Origin: Chimonanthus salicifolius
Taxonomy: Eukaryota > Streptophyta > Magnoliopsida > Laurales > Calycanthaceae
Length of the DNA stretch: 64,000 nucleotides
Direction: 5' to 3'
Assembly (NCBI GenBank): GCA_013350335.1
Contig: CM023540.1
Coordinates: forward strand, 61,935,195-61,999,194
Position numbers and translations under genes: made by a program. This document shows, in pieces, positions 23,238 through 34,235 of this stretch. The notes beneath the pieces were generated by a model that saw only the letters and a program-made list of their open reading frames with translations, ran no database searches and was not told where the DNA came from. Positions within the stretch are counted from its first letter, which is position 1. The number at the start of each line of letters is the position of its first letter.

Positions 23238-23600
23238 TAAGAAATCCACCCATGGTTGACCAAGTCAACCATGGTGGACGGCCCCCACCAACACGTACCC
23301 TACCCGCCACCTCACTTGATGAGGTGGAGGTGGGCCCCATTTGGCCCTATCACTTAAACGCCATTAATCTTAACTTAGATGATTTAAAATAATTTAATTA
23401 ACTTAATCCACTTTAATTGTCCTTAGTCCCCTTAACCCATCCATGGTTGACCAAGTCAACCATGATGGTCGGCCCCACCTTTTCCTTGGTCCACATGCCA
23501 CCTCACTTGGTGAAGTGGAGGTGGGCCCCACTTGGTTAGGCCATCTTAATCATCTCATCATTAACTTAGGTGGTTTAATTCCAATTCAACCCATTTCAAT
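23238..23600 (-). repeat. duplicated U3 block carrying two palindromes per copy
   Basis: Two copies about 187 bp apart each contain CCATGGTTGAC/GTCAACCATGG (perfect in the first) and CCACCTCA/TGAGGTGG. The same pair of blocks occurs in B2 near 37160 and 37355. The TTGACC in the palindrome matches the plant W-box core. Confidence 0.8.
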
Positions 23601-23889
23601 CAATTGGGTCACCATTGGGCCCATGGCCCAATTAAATTATTTTCTACCATTTACCTTAGAGTTTGAATCAATTTTGATCCATTGGGTCCCACATGGTTAT
23701 CGGACCCACTTTGACCATTATTGACCCTTTAAATGGATTCCATCCAATCCATGGTCCATTGGACCATACTTGGGCCTTTGCCCCAAAATTTGATCCATTT
23801 AACATCCATAATATCAAAATTCCAATTTTCCCATTATTAAAATAAATAAATGCCATTTATACATTGATTTAAAAATTCGGGCTATTACA

Positions 23890-24208
23890 TATCTAGCCTA
23901 CCCATTTATGCTCCACTTAATCTCAAATCAAATCAGCTTAACCCCATTAAATTTGGGCTCACCCAATGGTCAATTAAGTCCACCATAACCCATTGGGTCC
24001 TAACTGGACCCTTTGACCCAATTAACTATTTTGACCCAATTATGTTCATTACCCATTCAATCAAATTTGACACTTATAATATGCTCATAGGGCCTTAATT
24101 TGAGCAATGGACCCCACCATTTCCTTATTTATAAACACATTTATTAAGTTCACCAATCGAGTGGCATTTTCGTAAATATTCCTATTATTGAGAAATTGGG
24201 ATATTACA
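23890..24208 (-). repeat. 3' LTR of C1, right (U3) part
   Basis: Continues the LTR interrupted at 19867 (one TATCT copy is the target duplication) and ends ATATTACA at 24208 beside the C1 3' UTR. Rich in TTGACCC and GGGTCC-type words. Confidence 0.85.
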
Positions 24209-24270
24209 ATATAACCTTATTTTTAAAATTTTCATCCCGAAAATCGAACGAAGTAGGGTTCCAAAATAAA
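24209..24270 (-). other. 3' untranslated end of C1
   Basis: Equivalent of 89-150: AT-rich with a purine run on the minus strand next to the LTR edge, ending at the pol stop codon. Confidence 0.55.
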
Positions 24271-27200
24271 TTACATAAATAATTCGGGGTGAGCTGTTCT
24301 CATCTCCGATTCAAGTTCCCATGTGGCCTCTTCAACACTATGTCGGTCCCATGCCACTTTTACAAACTGAATTGCTCTATTTCGCAACACCCTTTGCTCA
24401 GTCTCTAGTATCCTAACTGGTTTCTCGACGTATGTCACATCGCTTTGTACTTCTATGTCTTGCACATTCAATACATGGGACGGATCGGGATTATACTTCC
24501 TTAGCATCGACACGTGAAACACATCGTGTAATGCTGCCAATTGTAAAGGAAGTGTTATCTGATAAGCCACATCCCCCACTCTTCTTATGATGGAAAACGG
24601 TCCCACAAATCTTGGTGACAGTTTCCCCTTTTTTCCAAACCTCATGTGTCCTTTCTGTGGCGAGACTTTTAAGAATACCATGTCCCCCACTTCAAATTCC
24701 AGAAACCTTCTTCTTTTGTCAGCATAGTTCTTTTGCCGACTCTGTGCAGTCAATAAGTGCTGACGAATTAACTGAATTTGCGTTGTAGTCTCTGCGACTA
24801 GCTCAGGTCCAATCAGTGCAGGCTCACCAGCCTCTGTCCAGCACACTGGTGATCTACAAGGCCTACCATATAAAGCCTCGAATCGGGCCATCTGAAGGCT
24901 TGCCTGATAACTATTCTTATACGAGAACTCTACCAGTGGCAGGTGGTCCTCCCATCCACCCTTGAAATCTAACATGCACGCTCTCAGCATGTCTTCCAAG
25001 GTTTGTATCGTCCTTTCTGACTGTCCATCAGTCTGTGGATGGAAAGCGGTGCTAGTCAGTAGATCTGTCCCCATAACTGACTGCATGTTTTGCCACACTC
25101 TGCCGATAAACCGGCCATCTCTGTCAGATACTATAGTTCGGGGAATGCCATGTAACCGAATAATTTCCTTGATGTACCGCCGACCCAACGTCTCAGATGA
25201 ATCCGTCATCTTAATAGGAATGAAATGCGTAGACTTGGTCAGTCGGTTTACCATGACCCATATGGCATCATTGCCCTTTGAAGATCTCGGCAACCCCGTC
25301 ACAAAATCCATGGAAATGTGCTCCCATTTCCATTCTGGCACTGATAAGGGTTTGAGTAACCCTGGTTGCTTTTGATGTTCAGTCTTAACTTGATGACAAG
25401 TTAAACAATGTACCACGAATTCCGCCACATCCCTTTTTAGTCCGTGCCACCAATAATGCCTTTTCAGATCGTGATACAGTTTGGTGCTGCTCAGATGAAT
25501 GGAGAGCTTGGATTGATGTGCCTCAATCAATAGCTCTTTCCTACAACTCTTTGGCACATGTATTCTTCCCCGGAATAAAAGACCCTATCCTGGTCGTAAT
25601 TCCCATTCCGGTATGACTATGCCAGTGGACATCTTGCCCCATATCTCTTCCACTTCCGAGTCTGCTCGTTGTTCTTGTTCAATCTTGGTGACCATGTTGG
25701 ACCGTATGATTAAATTATACATACTCCCATGGTTGTTGATATAAAGATTGAACTCTCGAATGGTGTTCAGCATCACCCATTCTGTTCTGATCAAGCATGC
25801 TACCGATGCATGTGATAGGCGGCTGAGGGCATCCGCCACCTTCTTTGCCTTGCCTGGATGGTATCGAAGCGTAAACTCATAATCCGCCAGATACTCCATC
25901 CATCTACGCTGCCTCAGGTTGAGCTCCTTCTGATCAAATAAATATTTTAAACTCTTATGATCAGAAAATACCTCAAATTTCTCGCCGTAGAGGTAGTGTC
26001 TCCAACTTTTGAGAGCGAAGACCACTGCAACTAGCTCCAGATCATGTGTGGGATAAAGACGTTCGTGTATTTTTAACTATCTTGACCCATATGCCACCAC
26101 ACGTTGACCTTGCATGAGTGAACACCCTAGTCCCTCTCCTGAAGCATCGCATTGTACTTCATATCCTTTGCCCCTTTCCAGCAAAATTAAAATAGGAGCT
26201 CTTGTAAGTCTCTCTTTCAGTGTTTCAAATCTCCGGTTGCACTGATTTGACCACTCATACTTGACTCCTTTCTGAGTGAGTCGAGTCAATGGAGCCGCTA
26301 TTTTGGAAAAATCCTTGATAAATTTCCGATAATAACCCTCCAATCCTAAGAAACTGCGGATTTCGGTTACATTCTTTGGCGCTTCCAGTCTTTCACAGCT
26401 GCCACCTTAGCCGGATCCACGGCTATACCTTCCTCGGATATAACATGTCCCAAGAAATTTACTTGAGATAGCCAGAACTCACACTTACTGGCTTTGGCAT
26501 ACAACTTATTCTGCCTCAAAGTATTCAAAACTATCCGTAGGTGCTCTTCATGTTCTTCCTGACTCTTGGAATAGATCAGGATATCGTCAATGGACACGAT
26601 TACGAACTAATCCAGATACGGATAGAAGATTTTGTTCGTTTAATCCATGAACACCGCCAGCGCATTTGTGAGTCCAAATGGCATGACTACAAACTCGTAT
26701 AGTCCATACCGCGTCCTGAAGGCTGTCTTCTCTATATCTTCCTCCCTAACCCGTATTTGATGATAGCCAGACATCAAATCAATTTTTGAAAAATGGCTGG
26801 AACCCCTCAATTGATCGAACAAATCATCGATCCTGGGTAGAGGGTACTTGTTCCGGAGAGTTAGCTGATTCAGCTTCTGATAATCAACACACATCCGAAG
26901 TGAACCATCTTTCTTCTTTACGAACAATACTGGAGCTCCCCATGACGATGTGCTGTTTCGGATGCATCCCAGCCTGAGCAATTCATCGATCTGCTTCTTT
27001 AGCTCAGACATCTCAGCTAGCATCATCCGATAGTGTGGTAGAGATACTGGTGCAGTGCCAGGGTATAACTTGATTTCGAAGTTGATCTCCCTCATAGGCG
27101 ATAAACCAGGGAGTTCCTTTGGAAACACATCCGCAAATTCTTTCACAACTAAGGGAAATTCAATAATTGGTGCTTTATTTATAATGATCTTATTCAATAC

Positions 27201-28908
27201 CACGTGGTTCAACCCTTCCTGCAATCCACTCTGCTTGTCTGCACGAATCACATATTGCTTTCCTTCGGGTGACCAAAATGTCACTCTTCGGCGATAACTG
27301 TCAATGTTGGCCTGAAACTTAGCCAACCAATCCATGCCGAATATTATATCATACTCAACCATGTCAAGCACTAGATAATTGAACTCAAATCTGAGTCCAG
27401 CTAGTTCAGTATTAACTGCCGTGCATATCAGTCCCAATGACGAGTCTTCGACAGGGGACACAATTGTGAGTGTTGTGGCTAATCTTTGAACTAAGGTACC
27501 GGTAGCCGTTATAAATGATGCAGCTATGAAGGAGTGTGAAGCTCCAGAATCAAATAGTGCATATGCATAAGAACTACTCACTACCGCCATACCTTGTATC
27601 ACCGAATGATCCTCATCTTCTGGAGAAGTTAAAATAAATAATCGTCTAGCTCCAGTAGGGTTGGACGCCCGTCTCACCCGATTATACGTCCTGCCTCCCC
27701 GAGAGTTAACCGGTCTGGCTGGTGGACGAAGCATTCCTCTGGAGTGTGAAAGCCTGTTGAGTTTTGGACAATCCCTCCGGAGATGACCCGGTTGATCATA
27801 GTGATAGCGGTTGCCCATCCCTTTAGACGCCTGAGTGACTGCTACAGATTGAAAGGGCTGGTTAGGGCGAAAGACCCTAGTAGATCCAACAGATGGTGAG
27901 GGTCTACTGAAGTTCGGTCGGAACTTCTTGTTGGGCTGATAGGTACCCCTCCCACTCAGTGCTCGACGGTTGTCAACTCGCGCAAACTCCGCCAGTTCTT
28001 GCTCCACAATGGAAGCTTTTACTGACCATTTCCGCCAGCGTAGACGCTTTGAACACGGTCACTCTGGCCCTAATTCTTGGCCGCAACCCACGCTCGAACT
28101 TGCGAGCCCGCCGGTACTCCGTGTCCACCATGTAGAACGCATAGCATGATAAACTCAAGAATTCCCTGTGATACTCAGCTACTGTCATGGAGCCCTGCAC
28201 CAATGACAGAAATGCTTGAGTCTGACGTTCCCTCTCCTCCTCTGGGAAATAGTGTTCCACGAATGTCGCTGAGAATTGCTCCCAGGTCATTTCAGTTTTC
28301 TCCCTTTCTGGCACAAGTGCCTGCTGCTTTTCCACTACTTCTCACCACTTACCAACGTCATCTATCAGTTGTGACGTGGCCAGTAGGATCTTGTGGGCAT
28401 GACTCTTGATGTTTAGCAGAGTCAATATCTGGGAAATGTTCTTCAGCCAGTTCTCTGCTCCAACAGGCCCCTCTCTCCCCTTGAAATAAGGTGGCCACTG
28501 TTATTGGAAGTCCCTGACCATGTTCCGGTCACTGGCCTCACTGGTGCTTCCACCTCCATTCAGATGTTGTTGGAGGACGGAAGTAACTACAGCTTGTACC
28601 AAGCTTTGTAGTTCAGGCGGCACATATGGTATTGGTGTATGTACGCCGCTGTTGTTGTTCTCCTCTTCCTCCTTATCATGGAGTGATTTCTCAGACCCAT
28701 GCTGAGGTTCTTCCTCATCTTTGTCACGAACAACTTTCTCCTTTATAAATTGAGATAACTCCTCTTCATGTGAAATGAAGGATATCTCTTTTTCCTTTCC
28801 TTGATTGTCTTGTCGGGTCTTCCTTTTTGAAGTCCCTTCGCCTAATCCAATTTGCAATACTTTCTCCTTTCCCTTCTGATTCTTTGGGATCTTTTTCTTT
28901 GGTGCCAT
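24271..28908 (-). pseudogene. gag-pol: gag-pol of C1, decayed
   Basis: Same domain order as A1 and clearly homologous throughout, starting at Met 28908 (basic, Lys/Glu-rich N-terminus). Lesions in reading order: stop at 28501-28503 (CAA to TAA), stop at 28342-28344 (TGG to TGA), frameshift near 28010, stops at 26640-26642 and 26607-26609 in reverse transcriptase, frameshift near 26390, stop at 26077-26079 in RNase H (Gln to TAG) and stop at 25585-25587 before integrase (CAG to TAG). The Gag knuckle also reads CX2-Asp (HYDQPGH) in place of the second Cys. The longest intact piece is integrase plus tail (24271-25557, DD35E present). Cannot make a working polyprotein. Confidence 0.92.
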
Positions 28909-29124
28909 CTTTCCCTAATTCATGAAAACATTATTGGCTTAGTTTTCTTCACAACATACATTTAATACTAGCAATCCTCATAGAATCATAAAATGTCAAA
29001 CTTTATATATATTCATAATTCATCTTTGTACAAGGGTTGATAGGGTAAAACAAACCCTTAGAATAACAAAATGCACCCTTACAAAATATTTCCATTTCCC
29101 TAACCTTTCTTTCTACCTCTTAAC
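28909..29124 (-). other. leader of C1 between the extra frame and gag
   Basis: About 215 AT-rich bases with no frame. The 30 bases next to gag match the A1 leader; beyond that the two leaders part company. Confidence 0.55.
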
Positions 29125-30462
29125 CTAGTCTTCCGTAGAAGAACCTGCATCATTAGCAAACTTGAAACGATTATCGGGACATGTCATCGACATGTGTCCC
29201 CATACTCCACATGTCAAGTAGGGTATTACCCTTGGTCCTCCAATATAAGGACATTTAGTGTAACACCCCAATTTCTCAATGATTGGAATAATTACGAAAA
29301 TGCCCCTGGATTGGTGAATTCAATAAATGTGATTGTAAATAAGGAAATAGGGGGGGCCCATTGTTCAAATTAAGACCCTATGAGCATATTATAAGTGTCA
29401 AATTTGATTGAATGGGTAATGAACATCAAATGGGGTCAAAATGGTTAATTGGGTCAAAGGACCCAATTAGGACCCAATGGGTCATGGTGGACTTAATTGA
29501 CCATTGGGTGAGCCCAAATTTAATGGAGTTAAGCTGATTTGATTAGAAATTAAGTGGAGCATAAATGGGTAGGCTTGATGCACATGTGAAAACCAAATGC
29601 AAATGGCTAAAACAACCCATAAATGGTCATGGCGTCAAAACGGGTCAACAAGCTAAATGGGGACCCAATGGGTTGGGTTGACCATGTTGACCATGGCTGA
29701 CCGTGTGGGCCCTCAAACGACCTCAATTGTGAGTTAAATCAGGTTGAGTGGGACTGAATTGAGTTGGTTTTGAATTAAGAAATGAGTTGACTCAAGTGCA
29801 TTAAATGAGTGTCATTTAATGTGATGAGTTGGACTTGTAAGTTGGGTGAGTCAAAATGGAAATCAAATGGGCTGTAAATTCAGTGAGTTAAAGGGGGAGA
29901 TGAAGAGTTACTTGCATCTCAAGCCACACAAGACAAGTCCCACACGTTGGGGACTTGTGGTGTGAGCTTCCACGCTAAGTTTTAAATGGAATTGATGGGA
30001 ATGAGATAAGATTTCATGGGGAGCTGAGTGGATGCATTGGTTTGTGCCAAGGGGTGCCTTGGATGGCACCAAATATCCCATTGGTTTGATCAAGTATTGA
30101 TGAGGATTAATGAGAAAAATTGGGGCTGTTTAACAAAAGGAATGAACACCTCATTTGGCCGAATTTGTCACTGCAAGTCTTAGAAATCCATCTCCCTCCC
30201 CCTCTCTCCAAACTCATTCTCTTGGCCGAACCAGCTAGTGGTGTTTTCACCAATTGATTAAGCATATAATCAGAAAAGGAAGAGAGGCTAAGAAAGATAG
30301 GAAGGCAAGGAGCAAAGGCAAAGGAAGTTTGGTAAGTGTTTATGTGGTATTTTGTTTAATAATATGGGTTAAGTGGGACATGATTTGGCCATGGAAGGGT
30401 CAAATCTACCAAAGGTTTAGAGTATGATTATTGATGTGTAGTTAGATGGAAAACATGGACAT

Positions 30463-31630
30463 AGGGTTCGGCCACTTTGGATGGCCAAACCCCATGAAAT
30501 AATATGGTTTTGAGTGATGGTTTTTGTAAGTTTAAATCCATGTAAAACCATGAAGATTGGTACATGTTTTTGATGAGGCAAAAATAGGTGTTAAAGAAGG
30601 TTTAAAACATGGATTTGGATGTCATGATTGGCCATGGAATGGCCGAATGCATCATGGGTCTAAACCTTGGGTATAAATTGATAAAATGGATCATTGGGTT
30701 CGGCCACCTTGGAGGCCGAACCCCATGAAATTGTGTTGGTTTTTGGATTGTTTTTGAAAGGTAAAAACCCGGTAATATTATGCTGATTTTTACATGTTTT
30801 AATGAGACATAAAATATGTGTTTAAGGGACCAAATCAGGGACATAGGGTTCAGCCACCTTGGATGGCCAAACCCCATGAAAGTGTTGAATAATTTGGTGT
30901 GGTTTTTGGAGAGATAAAACCATACCAATGGTGGAGAATTTTATGTGATTTAAATGGAAATAGGATTGCTGTTTTGGGTTGGCCATTGGATGGCTGAACC
31001 ATATGGTTCTTATGATTAAAGAGTAGGGCCTAAATTAAGAACATATGGTGGAACCGTTGAACGAAGGAAACCATTGGGTTCGGCCATGTGTAGGGCCGAA
31101 CCCCATGGACCATTAAGTGGGTATTTGGATTCAAGTATGTGATTTAAAGTTGTAACTGTTTTATAATGTTTTAAAAAGTCTAAGTTATGACTTTAGGTTG
31201 AAATATAATGGATAAAAAAACCATTGGGTTCGGCCATATGTATGGCCGAACCCCATGGAGTAGTTTTAGTGGATGAAAATAAGGATTGGAACCAAGTGAT
31301 TTGAATGGTTGTGAATGGACTAAGAGATTCAAATTGGATTGGTAAGGTTTGGCCAAGTGGTATGGCCGAACCCCACTAAGGTGGTTGTTGTGGACATTAT
31401 TTTTTGATATGGCTTCGCCTAGTGGCAAAGCTGTAAATACGGGTAATAATGTAAATATGGATAGAGAAAGATTAAAAGGACATGAAAGAGGGGTTAAACT
31501 AAGGTGGTATGGTTCGGCCGTGGTGTATGGCCGAACCCTACCAAGGCATGTTTGAAATGTGAAATGTTTATCAAATTAAAAAGGAAGATTAAATCCCAAG
31601 TGGGTGAGGTTCGACCATGGGTATGGCCAA
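30463..31630 (+). repeat. hairpin field of C3
   Basis: Hairpins near 30463, 30640, 30692, 30846, 30980, 31077, 31227, 31347, 31511 and 31608. Several have one decayed arm (GGCCAAACC or GGTTCAGCC), mostly by C/T or G/A changes. Confidence 0.8.
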
Positions 31631-31940
31631 ACCCCACAAGATGGTATATGAGACCTAAACTTGATTAGAAATCAAGTAGATTAAGTATTGATTTGCTGTT
31701 ACATAACAAGGTAACGGAACGTGAGCGTTGTGCGAGTCGTGATCAAGTGAAAAAGAACAAACACCGAAGCTAATCTTCGGTAGGTTTCCTACCTACTTGT
31801 AACCACTGTTATATTTGGTTTTATCATGTTTTTATGAGATATGTTGTTATTGATATTATGTTTAAAATCGGTTTTGAATAATGAGATATATTGCAAATAC
31901 ATATATTCATTGACATCTCATGCATGGCATGGGGTGATGA

Positions 31941-32350
31941 TTATGGATTACCTTGTCGTGAGAATCCCAATTAAAGAACACTGTGAAACAACTCAATGAT
32001 GAGAGTCTTTCCACAGGAAATGAGGATTATTGCGGATTACCTTATCATGAGAATTCCAATGAAAGAACACTGTGAAACAACTCAATGATGAGAGTCTTTC
32101 CACAGGAAATGAGGATTACTGTGGATGACCTTATCGTGAGAGTCCCAATGAAAAAACACTGTGAAATAACTCAATGATGAGAGTCTTTCCACAGGAAATG
32201 AGGATTACTGTAGATTACCTTATCGTGAGAGTCCCAATGAAAGAACACTGTGAAATAACTCAATGATGAGAGTCTTCCCACGGGAAATGAGGATTACTGT
32301 GGATTACCTTATTGTGAGAGTCCCAATGAAAGAACACTGTGAAATAACTT
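31941..32350 (+). repeat. 89-bp minisatellite, four to five units
   Basis: TCAATGATGAGAGTC starts at 31993, 32082, 32171 and 32260, an exact 89-base period. Units contain GAACACTGTGAAA and TTTCCACAGGAAATGAGG. Unit sequence differs from the 60-bp array of C1 though the LTRs are otherwise family C. Confidence 0.92.
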
Positions 32351-32498
32351 GATGGCTATGTATACTTGTGACGGGTGGTAATCATTACATTTGCACTACA
32401 TACATAGCATTGATTTCAAATGTTTTTTATTATCATATACTATGATATATGCATGTTTTATATACTAACCATGTGGTAGCCCTGATCGGGAACCTACT

Positions 32499-32519
32499 GA
32501 GCGCGTTGATCTAACGCTC
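32499..32519 (+). promoter_or_regulatory. GGGCG palindrome variant
   Basis: GAGCGCGTTG and CTAACGCTC: both arms changed together at the second position, preserving the pairing. Confidence 0.6.
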
Positions 32520-32859
32520 TAATTCTATCCTTAGAGTATAATGCAGGAACAAGGAAGGGGAAAGTGAAGGCCGAGGACTGAGAGGGGAGCCAAGCTTAAA
32601 AGCTTGATGTTGGAATGATTTTTGCAATTTACTGTTATTTGGATTTCGTTTATGGACATGTAATAAGTTGATACCTTTGCTATGGTTTGTTTATGATATT
32701 GACAATGGATGGTTGGATTAAGTTATTTTAATAATTGAGACTTGTACTTGCTATCTATTCAGTTTAATTCCGCATTGAGTTAGTATTATTCCACATGATT
32801 TATTTGTTCCATGTGTGGTTTGTCTTTTATGGTGTAATCCATGCACACATGGGTGGCCA

Positions 32860-32893
32860 GTTAAGGGTCGGACATTGGGAGTCCGAACTTAGC
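32860..32893 (+). promoter_or_regulatory. conserved U5 stem-loop
   Basis: Inner stem TCGGAC/GTCCGA with outer GTTAAG/CTTAGC. Confidence 0.6.
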
Positions 32894-33457
32894 TCGCGTC
32901 GTGGCGCCTCCCGCCCTTGTCCGGTTTTAATTTTTAAAAAAAATTAGACTCTGAATCTCGGAAAGGGCGGGGCGTTACAATTAGTCCTTGCCTCACCGTG
33001 CCCATGTAGTCCACAAACCGGGCAAACCACTCCCAGAGGGTGGGGACAATAAGTGCAGTTGTGCCCATCTTGATTGCACAACTCACACATAACTTCAGGC
33101 TCTATTTCCCCAACTGATTCCATTATTAAAGGAACATCTTCCATAGGATCCTCCGGTAAAGGTGTTAGATCCTCTTCATCTTCCTCGGGAGGCTCCATTA
33201 TCCAAGGAATATCTTCCATAAGATCCTCCGGAAAAAGTGCTAGGTCCACTTCATCTTCCTCGGGAGGTCCCTCCTGAAGGTCCATGTTGACTTCCATGTT
33301 GGTGTTGTTGGAAGCCGACACCAAATCTATTAGACAGTTAGGTGTCCCTTTATCCCACTGTAACGCCCCGCCCTTTTTCACCCGTTTTCCGAAAATCAGA
33401 GTCTATTTTTTTTTTTGAAATAGAAGAGTGAGAGAGGGCGCAGACGCCACGACGCGA

Positions 33458-33491
33458 GTTAAGTTCGAGCTTCTAAAGCCCGACCCTTAAC
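33458..33491 (-). promoter_or_regulatory. conserved U5 stem-loop
   Basis: Inner TCGAGCTT with AAGCCCGA; its one plus-strand A-C mismatch is G-U in the element RNA. Confidence 0.62.
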
Positions 33492-33877
33492 TGGCCAACC
33501 CCACGCGTGCGCAGAACTAAGTCCACAAGAATGATTCACGCGTGGGAAGTAAGCTCGCGGATTATAGTTATTGCGGAACATGGTAATAGAGTCTATCCTA
33601 CCGGTTTTTTAGATAGAAGGGAAGATATAACATTGAATTTACCAAAATGCCCCTACGTTCATGATTATATCACAAAATGCATCATCCATAAGTAACATCC
33701 AAACCATCGCAGGAAATGTAAAATTATACAACCAACAAGCTAAGCTACTTTAAAATTACATCACCAAAATGTAAAACATAATATAAACTAGGACTGCGCT
33801 TTCCAAGCTCCTAAGCTTGGCCTCCGGTATGTCCACCGCTTCCTGCTTCTCTTGCGTCATCAGCTAGGGTAGAAGTA

Positions 33878-33897
33878 GGGCGTTAGTCAACGCGCCC
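33878..33897 (-). promoter_or_regulatory. GGGCG palindrome
   Basis: GGGCGTTAG then TCAACGCGCCC, one base shorter in the centre than in family A. Confidence 0.52.
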
Positions 33898-34039
33898 AGT
33901 AGGACTCCGAGTAGGGCTAGCACATGGATTAGTGATACACACATATCGATAACATAAAATACAACAAAATAAGTATGTGATGAATGCTATGTCATGGGTG
34001 CTTATGTCATGTGTCCCACCCATTATCCGTATGATCATA

Positions 34040-34235
34040 CAATATCTTGTTCCCCATGTTTGCTTCTCGGTCGCCCCGACGGAGCATGGACTCCGGTTAT
34101 CGAACTATCCCCATGTGTGATTCTCGGTCGCCCCGACGGAGCATGGACTCCGGTCATAGCCCTCAGGCTATCCCCATGTCTGATTCTCGGTCGCCCCGAT
34201 GGAGCATGGACTCCGGTTTGTTTATTTTTTTCCGC
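34040..34235 (-). repeat. LTR minisatellite of B2, three units of about 60 bp
   Basis: CTCGGTCGCCCCGACGG plus CATGGACTCCGG repeats three times, then TTTTCCGCCCATGCC and CATGCATGAGATG. The unit is shared with B1 and B3. Confidence 0.88.

Larger units (their letters stand above)
19868..23889 (-). repeat. family-B solo LTR B1, 4.02 kb, with target duplication TATCT
   Basis: Starts TGTAACGCCC and ends GGGCTATTACA. TATCT stands at 19863-19867 and again at 23890-23894, so this is a clean solo LTR with its interior lost by LTR-LTR recombination. From U5: stem-loop (19956-19989), GGGCG palindrome (20374-20394), about 64-bp minisatellite, GTAGG palindrome (20993-21005), hairpins (near 21353, 21607, 21829, 21992, 22213), GA/CT-rich stretch (about 22490-22760), GGTGGTGGTT/AACCACCACC stems (near 22905 and 23030) and a duplicated palindrome-bearing U3 block. 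Long ORFs here are low-complexity artefacts. Confidence 0.93.
29259..32979 (+). repeat. family-C solo LTR C3, 3.72 kb
   Basis: Starts TGTAACACCCC and ends GGGGCGTTACA; flanks TTTAG (29254-29258) and ATTAG (32980-32984) are a target duplication with one change. Contents: TTGAC-rich U3, CAAGTCCC stem (29933-29957), GA-rich stretch (about 30190-30340), about ten hairpins (30463-31630), GTAGG palindrome (31780-31792), 89-bp minisatellite, GGGCG palindrome (32499-32519) and U5 stem-loop (32860-32893). It splits the C1 zinc-knuckle frame. Confidence 0.9.
29125..33297 (-). pseudogene. extra leader frame of C1: acidic repeats plus three zinc knuckles, split by solo LTR C3
   Basis: Not recognised as a named family. 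With the solo LTR (29259-32979) and one target-duplication copy set aside, the frame runs from Met 33297 to 32985 and then from 29258 to a TAG at 29125-29127: 447 bases, 148 residues, in frame across the scar. The N-terminal half is acidic and holds two copies of a roughly 22-residue unit (PPEEDE..DL, PED.MED.P.IME). The C-terminal half holds CX2CX4HX4C, then CX2CX4HX6C with the insertion between its His and last Cys, then a third knuckle whose first Cys is Tyr (TGC to TAC). It lies between primer site and gag on the gag strand. A stop codon stands in frame just upstream, so Met 33297 or 33285 is the likely start. The A1 leader has no counterpart. Nucleic-acid binding is inferred only from the knuckles. 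Confidence 0.68.

Noticed and set aside
31941..32350. CRISPR-like regular repeats
   Set aside because: Units of 89 bp are repeated throughout without unique spacers, in a plant LTR; no cas genes.
32944..33381. The zinc-knuckle frame starting at Met 33381
   Set aside because: That start and the first residues come from the end of the inserted LTR B2; the native sequence has a stop codon at the insertion point, so Met 33297 is preferred.
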